Shown here piece by piece: positions 25,226-33,693 of a stretch of 64,000 bases of DNA. How positions within the stretch are numbered: the stretch's first letter is position 1; the number at the start of each line of letters is the position of its first letter. This DNA comes from Pseudonocardia sediminis. Its GTDB lineage: Bacteria; Actinomycetota; Actinomycetes; Mycobacteriales; Pseudonocardiaceae. Position numbers and translations under genes: made by a program. A model generated the notes under the pieces. That model was not told the DNA's origin and ran no database searches. It saw only the letters and a list, made by a program, of their open reading frames with translations. The stretch is from NCBI RefSeq assembly GCF_004217185.1, contig NZ_SHKL01000001.1, positions 3,408,001-3,472,000 of the forward strand, written 5' to 3'.

Positions 25226-25380
25226 CGCGACCTCCTCGGCGCCCGGGTCACCGGCTCGTCCGGGTGACAGGGGTATTCAACGCGCCGGGATGGCTGCGGC
25301 CAAGAGGTGGCAGGAGGCGAAGACGTGCGAAAACGGACGAACCGGGTGCGGAACCCGCCGAACGGGCAGGTCCTGCCCGG

Positions 25381-26259
25381 TCACCCGGCCCGGTCGGCGG
25401 TCTCCTTCTCGTCGCGGCGGGCCGCGAACTGGGAGACGCTGAACAGGGCCTTGCGCCGGGCCCGGCCCAGTGGCGCGGCCACGCGACCGACCGTCACGTC
25501 CAGGCTGCGCACGTCGAACGCCCCGGACGAGCCGAGCTCCTCGATCAGCGCGCGCTGCTCGTCGTAGATCGCCTGCTCGTTCTCCGCGGAGACCGAGCCG
25601 CGCTGGATCCGGAACGCGGCGAGGGTCTCCGGCAGGCCGAGGAACTCGCCGTACTGCAGCAGCCGCATCCAGCAGTCGAGGTCCATGATGAAGCGGCGGT
25701 CGCTGCGCCAGCCGCCCGCGGTGACGAACTGCTCGATCCGGAACAGCACGTTGCCCGGCTCGCCGATCGGGTTCGCCCCGTTGCGGATCACCCGGCGGGC
25801 GACCTCGCTGCCGCTGTGCGTACCGACCAGGCCACCACCCAGACCGCGACGGGGCACGATCACCCGGCTCTGCTCGTCGATCATGTGCCGGCGCGACGCG
25901 ACCAGGGCCAGCGACGGGTCGTCGCGCATCGGCGGGACCTGCAGCTCCAGGCAGCGGGGGTGCAGCAGGTCGTCCGCGCACAGCAGCTTGACCAGGGGTG
26001 CGCGGCACAGCTGGACGGCGCGGTTCCAGTTGTCCGGCTGGGACAACGTCTCCCGATTGCGCTCGACGCGGATCCGCGGGTCCGGGAACGAGCGCGCGAT
26101 CTCGTCGCTGCGGTCGCTGCTGGCGTTCTCCAGAATGACGAGCTCGAAATCCCGGAACGTCTGCTCGAGAACACTGCGGATGGTCTCGGCGAGGAAGGCC
26201 TCACCGTTGTAGACCGGAATGCAGATCGAGACGCTGGGCTGGAAACCGCCGGGCCGCAT
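25381..26259 (-). CDS. Glycosyltransferase family 2
   Basis: A 292-residue GT-A-fold inverting glycosyltransferase. The nucleotide-sugar start is VSICIPVYNGEAFLAETIRSVLEQT (about residues 8-32), then ILENASSDRSDEIA and the DXD-like motif CADDLLHP. Acceptor/base-region residues are in GGWRSDRRFIMDLDCWMRL. The C-terminal extension (LFSVSQFAARRDEKETADRAG) carries a hydrophobic-basic stretch that could touch the membrane. ATG 26259 has a GAGGTG ribosome site. It is divergent from the second GT2 gene, which begins the glycan cluster on the plus strand, so both are probably part of one surface-polysaccharide system. Confidence 0.87.
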   Translation of the reverse strand: MRPGGFQPSVSICIPVYNGEAFLAETIRSVLEQTFRDFELVILENASSDRSDEIARSFPDPRIRVERNRETLSQPDNWNRAVQLCRAPLVKLLCADDLLHPRCLELQVPPMRDDPSLALVASRRHMIDEQSRVIVPRRGLGGGLVGTHSGSEVARRVIRNGANPIGEPGNVLFRIEQFVTAGGWRSDRRFIMDLDCWMRLLQYGEFLGLPETLAAFRIQRGSVSAENEQAIYDEQRALIEELGSSGAFDVRSLDVTVGRVAAPLGRARRKALFSVSQFAARRDEKETADRAG

Positions 26260-26597
26260 GGGCACCTCACGCTGGTCGAGGACGGGGGACGGGCAACCGC
26301 CGACGCTACCGCGCCGGTGAACGCGTCCCCCCGTCGCCTTCGGGGGGTCCACCGTCGCCACCGCGCCGATCAGTACAGTGCGGAAGGACAGGAGCGACTC
26401 CGACGCGCCGTTGGGCCGGGTTCGTTGCTCCGAATGGCGTAGGTACTCTGCGGTACAGGTCACGTAACGCGAGCGGCGCCCCGAGAGATACAGCAGACGT
26501 CGGCATCTGTGACGTCCGGCGATCCCGGAGACGTCTCGACCGATGCGATGAGAACACCCGCAACTGCGCGCCCAGACCGATCGATCGGGGGAGACCG
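26260..26597. promoter_or_regulatory. Divergent promoter region between two GT2 genes
   Basis: A 338-base gene-free spacer that must carry promoters for both glycosyltransferases. On the plus strand a TTGCTC ... TAGGTA pair (about 26422-26446) is a reasonable -35/-10, and a GGGGGAG ribosome site precedes GTG 26598. No operator can be assigned. Confidence 0.4.
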
Positions 26598-27671
26598 GTG
26601 AACCAGCGCCCTGCCCGCACGACACGACCATCCCGACCCAGGGTCTCGGTGATCGTTCCGACACGGAACGAGGCCAGGAACCTGGAGGTCGTCCTGCCGG
26701 CCGTGGCCGCGGTACGGCCCGCCGTGCACGAGGTGATCGTCGTCGACGGCAACTCGAAGGACGGCACCGTGGACACCGCCCGCCGGGTCCTGCCCGACGT
26801 GCGGATCGTGATGCAGACCCGCAAGGGCAAGGGAAACGCGATGGCCTGCGGTTTCGCCGCGGCCACCGGTGACGTCGTCGTCATGTTCGACGCCGACGGC
26901 TCGGCCGACCCGGCCGAGATCCCCGCGTTCGTCCAGGCGCTGATCGACGGCGCCGACTTCGCCAAGGGCAGTCGTTTCGTCCGGGGGGGCGGCAGCGACG
27001 ACATCACCCTGCTGCGCAAGGGCGGGAACTACGGGCTCAACGGCGTGGCCAACGCGCTGTTCGGGACCCGGTACACCGACCTCTGCTACGGGTACAACGC
27101 CTTCTGGTCCGACGTCCTGCCGCTGCTCGACCTCCCCGAGGTCGACCTGCCGCCGCGTGCGGACGGCACGATGCACTGGGGCGACGGCTTCGAGATCGAG
27201 ACCGTGCTGAACTGCCGGGTGGCCGCGGCCGGGCTCGCGATCACCGAGGTGCCCTCGATGGAGCGCGAGCGGATGTTCGGTCAGACGAACCTGCGCACCT
27301 TCGCCGACGGCACGCGCGTGCTGCGGACGCTGGCCTCGGAGCGCAAGCGCGCCAACCGGACCGCGATGCCGGTCCCGCCCGCGGCGTCCCCGTCGACGCC
27401 GGCGCCGACCGCGGTGCCGCAGGCGGAGGCCTCCGCACCGGTGAACGGCCGTCGTTACGTCGAGCCGCCGACGGTGCAGACCACTCTGCCTTCCACCGCG
27501 TCGGTCCCGCCGGTCGCCCACGAGGGCAACGGTGCGCGGCCGATGACGCCCTCGCCGACCCCGCGGGCGCACCGTCCGCAGGAGAACGGCCACCGTCCGA
27601 CCGGGACCGACGGGGCCGCCCGATCGGACGCCGTCGGCGTGCGGTACGCATGGGGTGAAGAGGCGTCCTGA
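26598..27671 (+). CDS. Glycosyltransferase family 2 (dolichol-phosphate mannosyltransferase-like)
   Basis: A 357-residue GT2. SVIVPTRNEARNLEVVLPAV is at about residues 17-36, with VIVVDGNSKDGTVD then KGKGNAMACGFAAATGDVVVMFDADGSADP (DXD). AKGSRFVRGG, with CYGYNAFWSDV, is typical of the DPM1/polyprenyl-phosphate glycosyltransferase branch. After about residue 250 the catalytic domain ends and a Pro/Ala/Thr-rich tail of about 100 residues follows, of unknown use. It is the first gene of a five-gene plus-strand cluster with a flippase and polytopic proteins, which suggests it loads a sugar on a lipid carrier for surface-glycan assembly. Confidence 0.87.
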   Translation: MNQRPARTTRPSRPRVSVIVPTRNEARNLEVVLPAVAAVRPAVHEVIVVDGNSKDGTVDTARRVLPDVRIVMQTRKGKGNAMACGFAAATGDVVVMFDADGSADPAEIPAFVQALIDGADFAKGSRFVRGGGSDDITLLRKGGNYGLNGVANALFGTRYTDLCYGYNAFWSDVLPLLDLPEVDLPPRADGTMHWGDGFEIETVLNCRVAAAGLAITEVPSMERERMFGQTNLRTFADGTRVLRTLASERKRANRTAMPVPPAASPSTPAPTAVPQAEASAPVNGRRYVEPPTVQTTLPSTASVPPVAHEGNGARPMTPSPTPRAHRPQENGHRPTGTDGAARSDAVGVRYAWGEEAS

Positions 27672-27743
27672 CGCCCGAGTAGTACTCCGGGGAGCGGAAC
27701 ACCGTTCCGCGCCCCGGCCGTCGTGGAGAAGGGGAGTCCCGCG

Positions 27744-28121
27744 GTGAGCATGCCGTCGTCGGCCGAGCTGACACGAGCCCGCACGGCCCGTCGCGGGGTC
27801 GCCATCGCCCTGGTGGTCGCCGGGGTGCTGGCCTGCGCCCTGAACCTGATCGGGTCGACCGGCGGTGTGATCGGCGACGTGCGCCTGTTGCTGACCATCG
27901 CGTTCCTGCTGCTGGGCCCCGGCTGGGCCGCCGCGGGGTTCCTCCGCCGTGCTCCCGCCGCGCACGTCTGGCTGCTCACGGTCGGCGTCGGCGTCGCGAG
28001 CACGCTGCTGGTCGCGCAGATCATGGTCAGCTTCGGTGCCTGGTACCCGAGCGTCGCCCTGTTCGTGATGACGCTGATCAGCGTCCCGTTCCTGCTGCGG
28101 CACGCGGTGGTCGCCCAGTGA
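27744..28121 (+). CDS. Small membrane protein of the glycan cluster
   Basis: About 125 residues from GTG 27744, chosen because a GGGGAG ribosome site lies seven bases upstream. It has a basic N-terminus (ELTRARTARRG) and then three hydrophobic helices: VAIALVVAGVLACALNLIG, VRLLLTIAFLLLGPGWAAAGF and VWLLTVGVGVASTLLVAQIMVSF, with a fourth weaker segment at the end. No family is recognised. Position between a GT2 and a flippase gene suggests an accessory of the polysaccharide machinery. Confidence 0.65.
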   Translation: MSMPSSAELTRARTARRGVAIALVVAGVLACALNLIGSTGGVIGDVRLLLTIAFLLLGPGWAAAGFLRRAPAAHVWLLTVGVGVASTLLVAQIMVSFGAWYPSVALFVMTLISVPFLLRHAVVAQ

Positions 28122-28146
28122 GGGCTGCCCCGGCGGCGGTGGCCCC

Positions 28147-29661
28147 GTGGTGAGGCCCGTCGGCGACCTGCCGACGTCGCGCCTGAACCCGTATCGCCTG
28201 CCGGACGGTGCCGTACCGGGCCGCGCCACGGGCGCGCCGCAGCCGGCCGGACCCGACTCCGAGGCGACGCAGCGTCTGGCCGTCACCTCGCCCGCGGAGC
28301 CGCCGACCGACCGCATCCCCGTCACCGGGGATCCGTCCGCGCCGCCCCCGACGTCTCCCGGGGAGTCCGGGACGACCGGGGACGACCCGCAGAACGGCAA
28401 GATCGGCGACGGCCTCGCGCTGTCCATCGCGTCGGCGCTCGGTTCGGTCGCCGGTCTGCTGAGCTGGCTGATCGCGGCGTGGATCATGCCGCAGGCCGAG
28501 GTCGGCCGGGCGACGGAGTTCGTCTCGGCGTTCCAGCTGATCGGCGGGGCCGCGCAGCTGAACCTCGGGATCGGCCTGATGCGCTGGCTCCCCGGGGCGG
28601 GCAAGAAGTCGGTCCGCCTCGTCTGGGCGTCGCTGCTGCTCATCATGCCGCTGTCCGGCCTGATCGGGCTGGTCTACGGGATCATCGTCCCGAGCATCGC
28701 CGAGACGGCCGCCGGTGCGGACGGGTCGTTCGGGTTCGGGCTGCTCCTGCTCGTCCTGGCCTGTGCGGGCTGGGGCGTGTTCGTCGTGCACGACTTCATC
28801 GTCGTCGCGCTCGGACGGCCGTGGGTGGCGGTGTGGCGCAACGGGACGTTCGCCGTCGTCCGGATCGGACTGCTGCTCCTGCTCGGCTCGGCCTACGCGG
28901 CCGAGGGCATGGTGCTGAGCTGGGTCGTCCCGATCGTGCTCTGGATCGCCGGTGGCTCGGTCGTCATCTGGTTCATCGTCCGGCGCTACGCCGCACGGAG
29001 CGGCCCGGGTGTGCTGCCCAGCCGCGAGGAGGCCCTGCGCTTCCTCGGGCCGACCGCGCTGGCCCAGCTCGGCAACGCCCTGCTCTACAACCAGGTCCCG
29101 CTGCTGGTGAACCTGCGCCTGGGCAACGAGGCCGGTGCCGCGTTCTTCATCTGCTGGCAGGCGGTGACCGTCGTCGACATCGCCGCGGTGTTCTTCATGA
29201 ACTCGCTGTCGGTGCACACCGCGCGCGAACCGCACCGGGCCGCCGAGCTGGCCCGGTCGGCTCGCAAGCGCATGCTGATCCTGTTCCTGCCGGTGCTCGC
29301 ACTCGGTGCCGCACTGGGCTACCCGGTGCTGTCGATCCTCGGCGAGGGCTACGCGGCGGCCGCGCCGGCGCTGGCCGTGCTGATGATCGGGCTCGCGTTC
29401 CGGCTGCTCGTCGTCTTCGAGCTGGCCCAGCGCCAGGCCTCCGGCGACGGCATGGGCTTCGCCCGGATCCAGCTGACCAACACCGGGCTGATCCTCGCCG
29501 TGGCCGCGTTCGTCCCGCTGGGTGTGTTCGGCGAGGTGCCGCTCGATACCCTGCTCATGCCCGTGGTCATCGGCTACGTGGTGGTCCAGGCGCTCTGCGC
29601 GCTTGTCGTGATGTTCCTTCCGACGCTGCGGCGCCGGTTCCGCCCGGAGGTGAAGTCGTGA
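28147..29661 (+). CDS. Polysaccharide flippase (MOP/Wzx-like)
   Basis: A 504-residue MOP-superfamily lipid-linked oligosaccharide flippase. A disordered Pro/Thr-rich N-terminus (about residues 1-85) precedes 12-14 transmembrane helices starting at GDGLALSIASALGSVAGLLSWLIAAW. The segment LIGGAAQLNLGIGLMRWLP lies in the second or third helix region. This N-terminal helix pattern is recognisably similar to the flippase part of the fusion protein at 40735, so the two are paralogues. The gene overlaps the next one by ATG/GTG coupling (29658-29661). The substrate is probably a lipid-linked repeat unit made by the flanking GT2 enzymes. Confidence 0.85.
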   Translation: MVRPVGDLPTSRLNPYRLPDGAVPGRATGAPQPAGPDSEATQRLAVTSPAEPPTDRIPVTGDPSAPPPTSPGESGTTGDDPQNGKIGDGLALSIASALGSVAGLLSWLIAAWIMPQAEVGRATEFVSAFQLIGGAAQLNLGIGLMRWLPGAGKKSVRLVWASLLLIMPLSGLIGLVYGIIVPSIAETAAGADGSFGFGLLLLVLACAGWGVFVVHDFIVVALGRPWVAVWRNGTFAVVRIGLLLLLGSAYAAEGMVLSWVVPIVLWIAGGSVVIWFIVRRYAARSGPGVLPSREEALRFLGPTALAQLGNALLYNQVPLLVNLRLGNEAGAAFFICWQAVTVVDIAAVFFMNSLSVHTAREPHRAAELARSARKRMLILFLPVLALGAALGYPVLSILGEGYAAAAPALAVLMIGLAFRLLVVFELAQRQASGDGMGFARIQLTNTGLILAVAAFVPLGVFGEVPLDTLLMPVVIGYVVVQALCALVVMFLPTLRRRFRPEVKS

Positions 29662-31694
29662 CGTCGGAGACCCGCAGAACGGGACCCGACCAGGTGACCG
29701 CATCCGCGTCGTCGACGCGGTCCGCGGAGTCCACCCAGTACCTGGACCCGAGGCGCCCGGCGAACCCGCTGGACGCGCCGACGACGGCGGTCCGCCCGCC
29801 GTCGCCGCGCCCGCCGGGGGAGTCCTCGTCCGACACGCCCCGCCCGCCGACCCCGGCGCCGGGACCGGCCGAGCCGCTGTCCCCGCTGTGGATCTGGGGC
29901 TCCCCGGTCCTCGCCGTGCTCGCGGTGGTGCTGCTGCCGATCGCCGCGGCCACCACGGACCTGGAGAACCTCGGGGGCTGGGGTCTGGCCGCGGTCCTCT
30001 CGCCGTTCGCCTGGCTCTCGCTCGGGCTCGCGGTCGCCGCCTGTGTGGTCGAGCTGTGGTCGAAGCGCCCGCGGATCCCGATGCTCGGTGCCGCGACCGG
30101 TGTGCTGATCCTGTGCAGCTTCGGCATGCCCTCGGTCGTGCAGCCGCAGGCCCGGTTCACCACCGCCTGGCTGATCGGCGGCTTCGTCGACGCGCTGTCC
30201 GGCACCGGTGTCCCGCCGACCGGCATCGACGCGCGGTTCTACTGGCCCGCGTTCTTCGCCCAGTGGGCGTGGATCCGCGACGCCGCCGGCGCCGACAACC
30301 TCGACCTCGTCCTGCGCTGGTACCCGCCCGCCGTCGTCGCGGTCTGGGCGATCGGTGTCTACGCACTCGCCCGCTCGATGCTCGGCGGCACCCGCGCGCC
30401 GTGGGTCGCGGCCTGGCTGTTCCTCGGCCTGAACTGGATCGAGCAGGACTACTTCTCCCCGCAGGCGACCGCGATCGTGCTGCTGCTGACCGTGCTGACC
30501 TTCGCCCTCGGCCCGCTGGCGACCCGGCGGACCGACACCGCCGGCGCCGCGGGCTGGCCACGGGCGCACAAGGACGCGCCCCGGCTGCCGCGATGGCGGC
30601 GATGGCTGGTCAGTGCGATGACGCCACCGAACAACCCGACCCTGCCGGCGCGCCAGCTCCTGCTGATCTACTTCAGCGCCTCGCTGTGCCTGCTCGCGAT
30701 CGCCCCGACCCACCAGCTGACGCCGTTCGCCATCATCGGCCAGCTGGTCGTGCTCGCGGTCGTCGGACGCTTCCGGGGCCGTGGCCTGGTGATCATCGGG
30801 ATCCTGGCCGTGGTGATCTACATCCTGATCGCGGGCCGGGACTTCTGGATGACCCAGATCTCGATGATCACCGGTGGCAGCGACGAGGGCGGCGCGATCG
30901 AGGCCGGCTTCTTCGAACGGCTGCAGGGTGACACCGGCCAGCTCGTGGTGAAACTGCTCCGCGCCGTCATGCCGGTCCTGACCTGGCTGCTCGCGATCGC
31001 GGGGGCGTGGGTCTACTGGAAGCGGCGCCGGGACCTGGTGCCGATCCTGCTGGCCGTGGTGCCGATGGGCATGGCGGCCGTGCAGAGCTACGGCGGCGAG
31101 CTGCTGCTGCGCGTCATCCTCTACGGTCTGCCCGTCCTGGCGATCCTCGGCGTGGACGCGCTGCGCGCGTTCGTGCGGGCGGACCGGAGACGGGAGATCG
31201 CGCTCGCGGTCGGGATGCTCGTCCTGTTCCCGGTGCTGGTGCTCATCCGCGGTGGCAACGACGCCTACATGGACGTGACCACCGAGGACGTCGCGATGAC
31301 CCGGGCGGCCTACGACCAGGCCCCGCCGGACTCGCTGGTGCTGCCGCTGTCCAACGTCGGCCCCTACCAGCTCGAGGGCGTCGGCGAGCACAACAAGGCG
31401 CCGGGCGTGGAGGGCTGCACGCAGCTCGCCAACGACCCGCTGCCCTGCATCGACAAGATCCAGCCGCAGACGATCCTGTTCTACGAGTCGATCGAGAAGC
31501 AGGGCGTCGTGCTCAACGGCGAGGCGCCGGGCTGGAGCACGAAGATCCGCGACCAGCTCATCGCCTCCGGGCAGTACCGGGCGACCTACCAGAACGGGTT
31601 CGCCGCGGTCCTGGTCCGGGTGGCCCAGGCACCGGCGCCGGCCGCTCCCGCGGCCCCGGCCGCCCCGGCGGACGACCAGGGGGTGCCGCAGTGA
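29658..31694 (+). CDS. Large polytopic membrane protein, glycan-cluster (GT-C/polymerase-like in appearance)
   Basis: A 678-residue protein. A disordered N-terminus of about 75 residues (SPRPPGESSS and PPTPAPGPAEP) is followed by about 11-13 hydrophobic helices and a C-terminal extracytoplasmic domain from about residue 535. That domain contains SNVGPYQLEGVGE and CTQLANDPLPCID, a probable disulphide pair, and ends in an Ala/Pro tail. An Asp-bearing first external loop (TGIDARFYWPAFFAQWAWIRDAAG) and IEQDYFSPQAT resemble the acceptor loops of GT-C glycosyltransferases. I do not recognise a named family. A role as polymerase, GT-C transferase or sugar-lipid processing enzyme is inferred from context. 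The GTG start overlaps the flippase stop. Confidence 0.72.
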   Translation: MTSETRRTGPDQVTASASSTRSAESTQYLDPRRPANPLDAPTTAVRPPSPRPPGESSSDTPRPPTPAPGPAEPLSPLWIWGSPVLAVLAVVLLPIAAATTDLENLGGWGLAAVLSPFAWLSLGLAVAACVVELWSKRPRIPMLGAATGVLILCSFGMPSVVQPQARFTTAWLIGGFVDALSGTGVPPTGIDARFYWPAFFAQWAWIRDAAGADNLDLVLRWYPPAVVAVWAIGVYALARSMLGGTRAPWVAAWLFLGLNWIEQDYFSPQATAIVLLLTVLTFALGPLATRRTDTAGAAGWPRAHKDAPRLPRWRRWLVSAMTPPNNPTLPARQLLLIYFSASLCLLAIAPTHQLTPFAIIGQLVVLAVVGRFRGRGLVIIGILAVVIYILIAGRDFWMTQISMITGGSDEGGAIEAGFFERLQGDTGQLVVKLLRAVMPVLTWLLAIAGAWVYWKRRRDLVPILLAVVPMGMAAVQSYGGELLLRVILYGLPVLAILGVDALRAFVRADRRREIALAVGMLVLFPVLVLIRGGNDAYMDVTTEDVAMTRAAYDQAPPDSLVLPLSNVGPYQLEGVGEHNKAPGVEGCTQLANDPLPCIDKIQPQTILFYESIEKQGVVLNGEAPGWSTKIRDQLIASGQYRATYQNGFAAVLVRVAQAPAPAAPAAPAAPADDQGVPQ

Positions 31695-32005
31695 TCGGCG
31701 CGGCACTGACCTGGCTGGCGTTCCTGCTGGTGCTCGTCCTGTTCGGCGCCCGTGCCTGGGTGGTCGAGACCAACCGGGGACGGCTGAACACCGCGGGTGC
31801 CGCCCAGCGGGGCCTGACGTGGGCCGCGGCCGGGGCGGTGGTGCTGCTGATCGCACTGGCCGCGCTCAACGGCGGTCTCACGCTGACCGGCATGCTCCTG
31901 AACGGGTCGGCGGAGACCAGCACGCCGTCGGACACCGCGCCGGTGGCCCCGCAGCCGGCGGCGCCCGCCGCCCCGGCCGCTCCCGCAGCTCCGGCCAACC
32001 CCTGA
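31691..32005 (+). CDS. Small two-helix membrane protein
   Basis: A 104-residue protein with GTG overlapping the upstream stop (GTGA). Helix one is ALTWLAFLLVLVLFGARAWVV, helix two is GLTWAAAGAVVLLIALAALNGGLTLTGMLL, and the tail is a Pro/Ala low-complexity stretch (PAAPAAPAAPAAPANP). A similar Ala-Pro tail ends the preceding 678-residue protein, which suggests the two proteins act in the same periplasmic space or interact. No family is recognised. Confidence 0.65.
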   Translation: MIGAALTWLAFLLVLVLFGARAWVVETNRGRLNTAGAAQRGLTWAAAGAVVLLIALAALNGGLTLTGMLLNGSAETSTPSDTAPVAPQPAAPAAPAAPAAPANP

Positions 32006-32018
32006 TCGGACCGACACA

Positions 32019-32057
32019 CACGAGAGCCCCGGCACGGATCCGTGCGGGGCTCTCGTG
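32019..32057 (+). terminator. Terminator of the glycan cluster
   Basis: CACGAGAGCCCC (32019-32030) pairs perfectly with GGGGCTCTCGTG (32046-32057); between them GCACGGATCCGTGC is itself a palindrome, giving a very long stem. It follows the last gene of the cluster, tail to tail with the aldehyde dehydrogenase gene. The CGAGAGCCCC/GGGGCTCTCG stem resembles repeat family A. Confidence 0.8.
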
Positions 32058-32069
32058 CGTGCGGGGCGG

Positions 32070-33542
32070 CTATCCGGAGAAGCCGATCGCCACGTACTTG
32101 GTCTCGAGGAACTCGTCGATCCCGACGTTGCCGCCCTCGCGGCCCAGTCCGGACTCCTTGACCCCGCCGAACGGCGCCGCCGGGTTCGACACCAGGCCGG
32201 TGTTGAGCCCGATCATGCCGCTCTCCAGTCGCTCGGAGATCCGCAGCGCCCGGTTCAGGTCGCGGGTGTAGACGTAGTTGACCAGCCCGAACTCGGTCGC
32301 GTTCGCCGCGTCGAGGGCCTGCTCCTCGGACTCGACGACGGTGATCGGCGCGACCGGGCCGAAGATCTCCTCGTGGTTGAGCCGGGAGTTCACCGGCACG
32401 TCGGTGAGCACCGTCGGCGGGTAGAAGTAGCCCGGCCCGTCCTGGGCGGTGCCGCCGATGGCGACCTTGGCGCCGTTCGCGACCGCGTCCGCGACGAGGT
32501 CGGTGACCTTGTTCAGGCCCTTGCCGTCGATCAGCGGGCCCACCTGGACGCCGTCCTCGGTGCCGCGGCCGACCTTGAGAGCGCCCATCTTCTCGGCCAG
32601 CTTGCGGGCGAACTCGCCGGCCACGCCGCTCTGCACGTAGAAGCGGTTGGCCGCGGTGCAGGCCTCGCCCATGTTGCGCATCTTCGCGACCATGGCGCCC
32701 TCGATCGCGGCGTCGACGTCGGCGTCGTCGAGGACGATGAACGAGGCGTTGCCGCCCAGTTCCAGCGAGGCGCGCAGGACCTTGTCCGCGGCCTGCTCCA
32801 GCAGCTTCTTGCCGACCGGGGTCGACCCGGTGAAGGAGATCTTGCGCGCCCGGCCGTCACGGATGATCGGCTCCATGACGCCACCGGCGTCGGTGGCGTT
32901 GATGACGTTCAGGGCGCCGTCGGGCAGACCGGCGTCGGCGAGGATCTGCCCGAAGGCGAGCATCGTCAGCGGCGTCTGCGGGGCCGGCTTGATGATCGAC
33001 GCGCAGCCGGCCGCGATCGCCGGGGCGATCTTGCGGGTGCCCATGGCCAGCGGGAAGTTCCACGGCGTCACGAACACGCAGACGCCGACCGGCTGGCGGA
33101 TCGTGAGGAAGCGGGTCAGGCCGTTCGGCGCGACCTGGTAGCCGCCGTCGATCCGGACGGCCTCCTCGGCGAACCAGCGCAGGAACTCGCTCGCGTAGAC
33201 GACCTCGCCCTTGGCCTCGGCCAGCGGCTTGCCCATCTCCAGCGTCATGAGCAGGGCGAGGTCGTCGGCCCGCTCGTGCAGCAGCTGGTAGGCGCGGTAG
33301 AGGATCTCGCTGCGCTGCCGGGGCGGCAGGGCCGCGATCGTCGGCTGGGCGGCGTGGGCGGCGTCGAGGGCGGCCATCCCGTCGGCGGGGGAGGCGTCGG
33401 CGACCTCGGTGAGCACCTCGCCGGTGGACGGGTCCTCCACCTTCGCGGTGGCCCCGTTCTCCGCGTCGCGCCACCGTCCTCCGATGAACAGCCCGGTCGG
33501 GACGGCGTCGAGTATCGTGCGCTCTCGGTCGGCGTTCGTCAT
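32070..33542 (-). CDS. gabD: NAD(P)-dependent succinate-semialdehyde dehydrogenase (ALDH superfamily)
   Basis: A 490-residue ALDH. The cofactor site is VTPWNFPLAMGTRKIAPAIAAG with FTGSTPVGKKL. The general base Glu is in LELGGNASFIVLDDADVD and the nucleophile Cys is in NMGEACTAANRFYVQ. The end PAAPFGGVKESGLGREGG is typical of succinate-semialdehyde dehydrogenases. It converts succinate semialdehyde to succinate, the last step of GABA and related C4 catabolism. A TACGTT hexamer six bases before ATG 33542 and the lack of a ribosome site suggest a leaderless transcript. It is divergent from the acyl-CoA dehydrogenase pair. Exact substrate is inferred from wording, so the symbol is provisional. 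Confidence 0.85.
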   Translation of the reverse strand: MTNADRERTILDAVPTGLFIGGRWRDAENGATAKVEDPSTGEVLTEVADASPADGMAALDAAHAAQPTIAALPPRQRSEILYRAYQLLHERADDLALLMTLEMGKPLAEAKGEVVYASEFLRWFAEEAVRIDGGYQVAPNGLTRFLTIRQPVGVCVFVTPWNFPLAMGTRKIAPAIAAGCASIIKPAPQTPLTMLAFGQILADAGLPDGALNVINATDAGGVMEPIIRDGRARKISFTGSTPVGKKLLEQAADKVLRASLELGGNASFIVLDDADVDAAIEGAMVAKMRNMGEACTAANRFYVQSGVAGEFARKLAEKMGALKVGRGTEDGVQVGPLIDGKGLNKVTDLVADAVANGAKVAIGGTAQDGPGYFYPPTVLTDVPVNSRLNHEEIFGPVAPITVVESEEQALDAANATEFGLVNYVYTRDLNRALRISERLESGMIGLNTGLVSNPAAPFGGVKESGLGREGGNVGIDEFLETKYVAIGFSG

Positions 33543-33693
33543 GGCCGCAACGTACCTGCGGGACCCGGCCCTGTCCTTCCTGGATCCGCTGTCCCGCCTG
33601 ACGCCCGGCCGTGCCGGGGCCTGTGGCCGACCTCGCGCCGATCATCGCCCGGGTGACGGTGCCACCGGCGCCGCCATGGGTCAGGATGGCGGG

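Noticed and set aside
25226-25380. Possible cobalamin riboswitch before cbiM
   Set aside because: The B12-box (GCCACTG) and the conserved paired elements are not recognisable; only an isolated GCCACC is seen.
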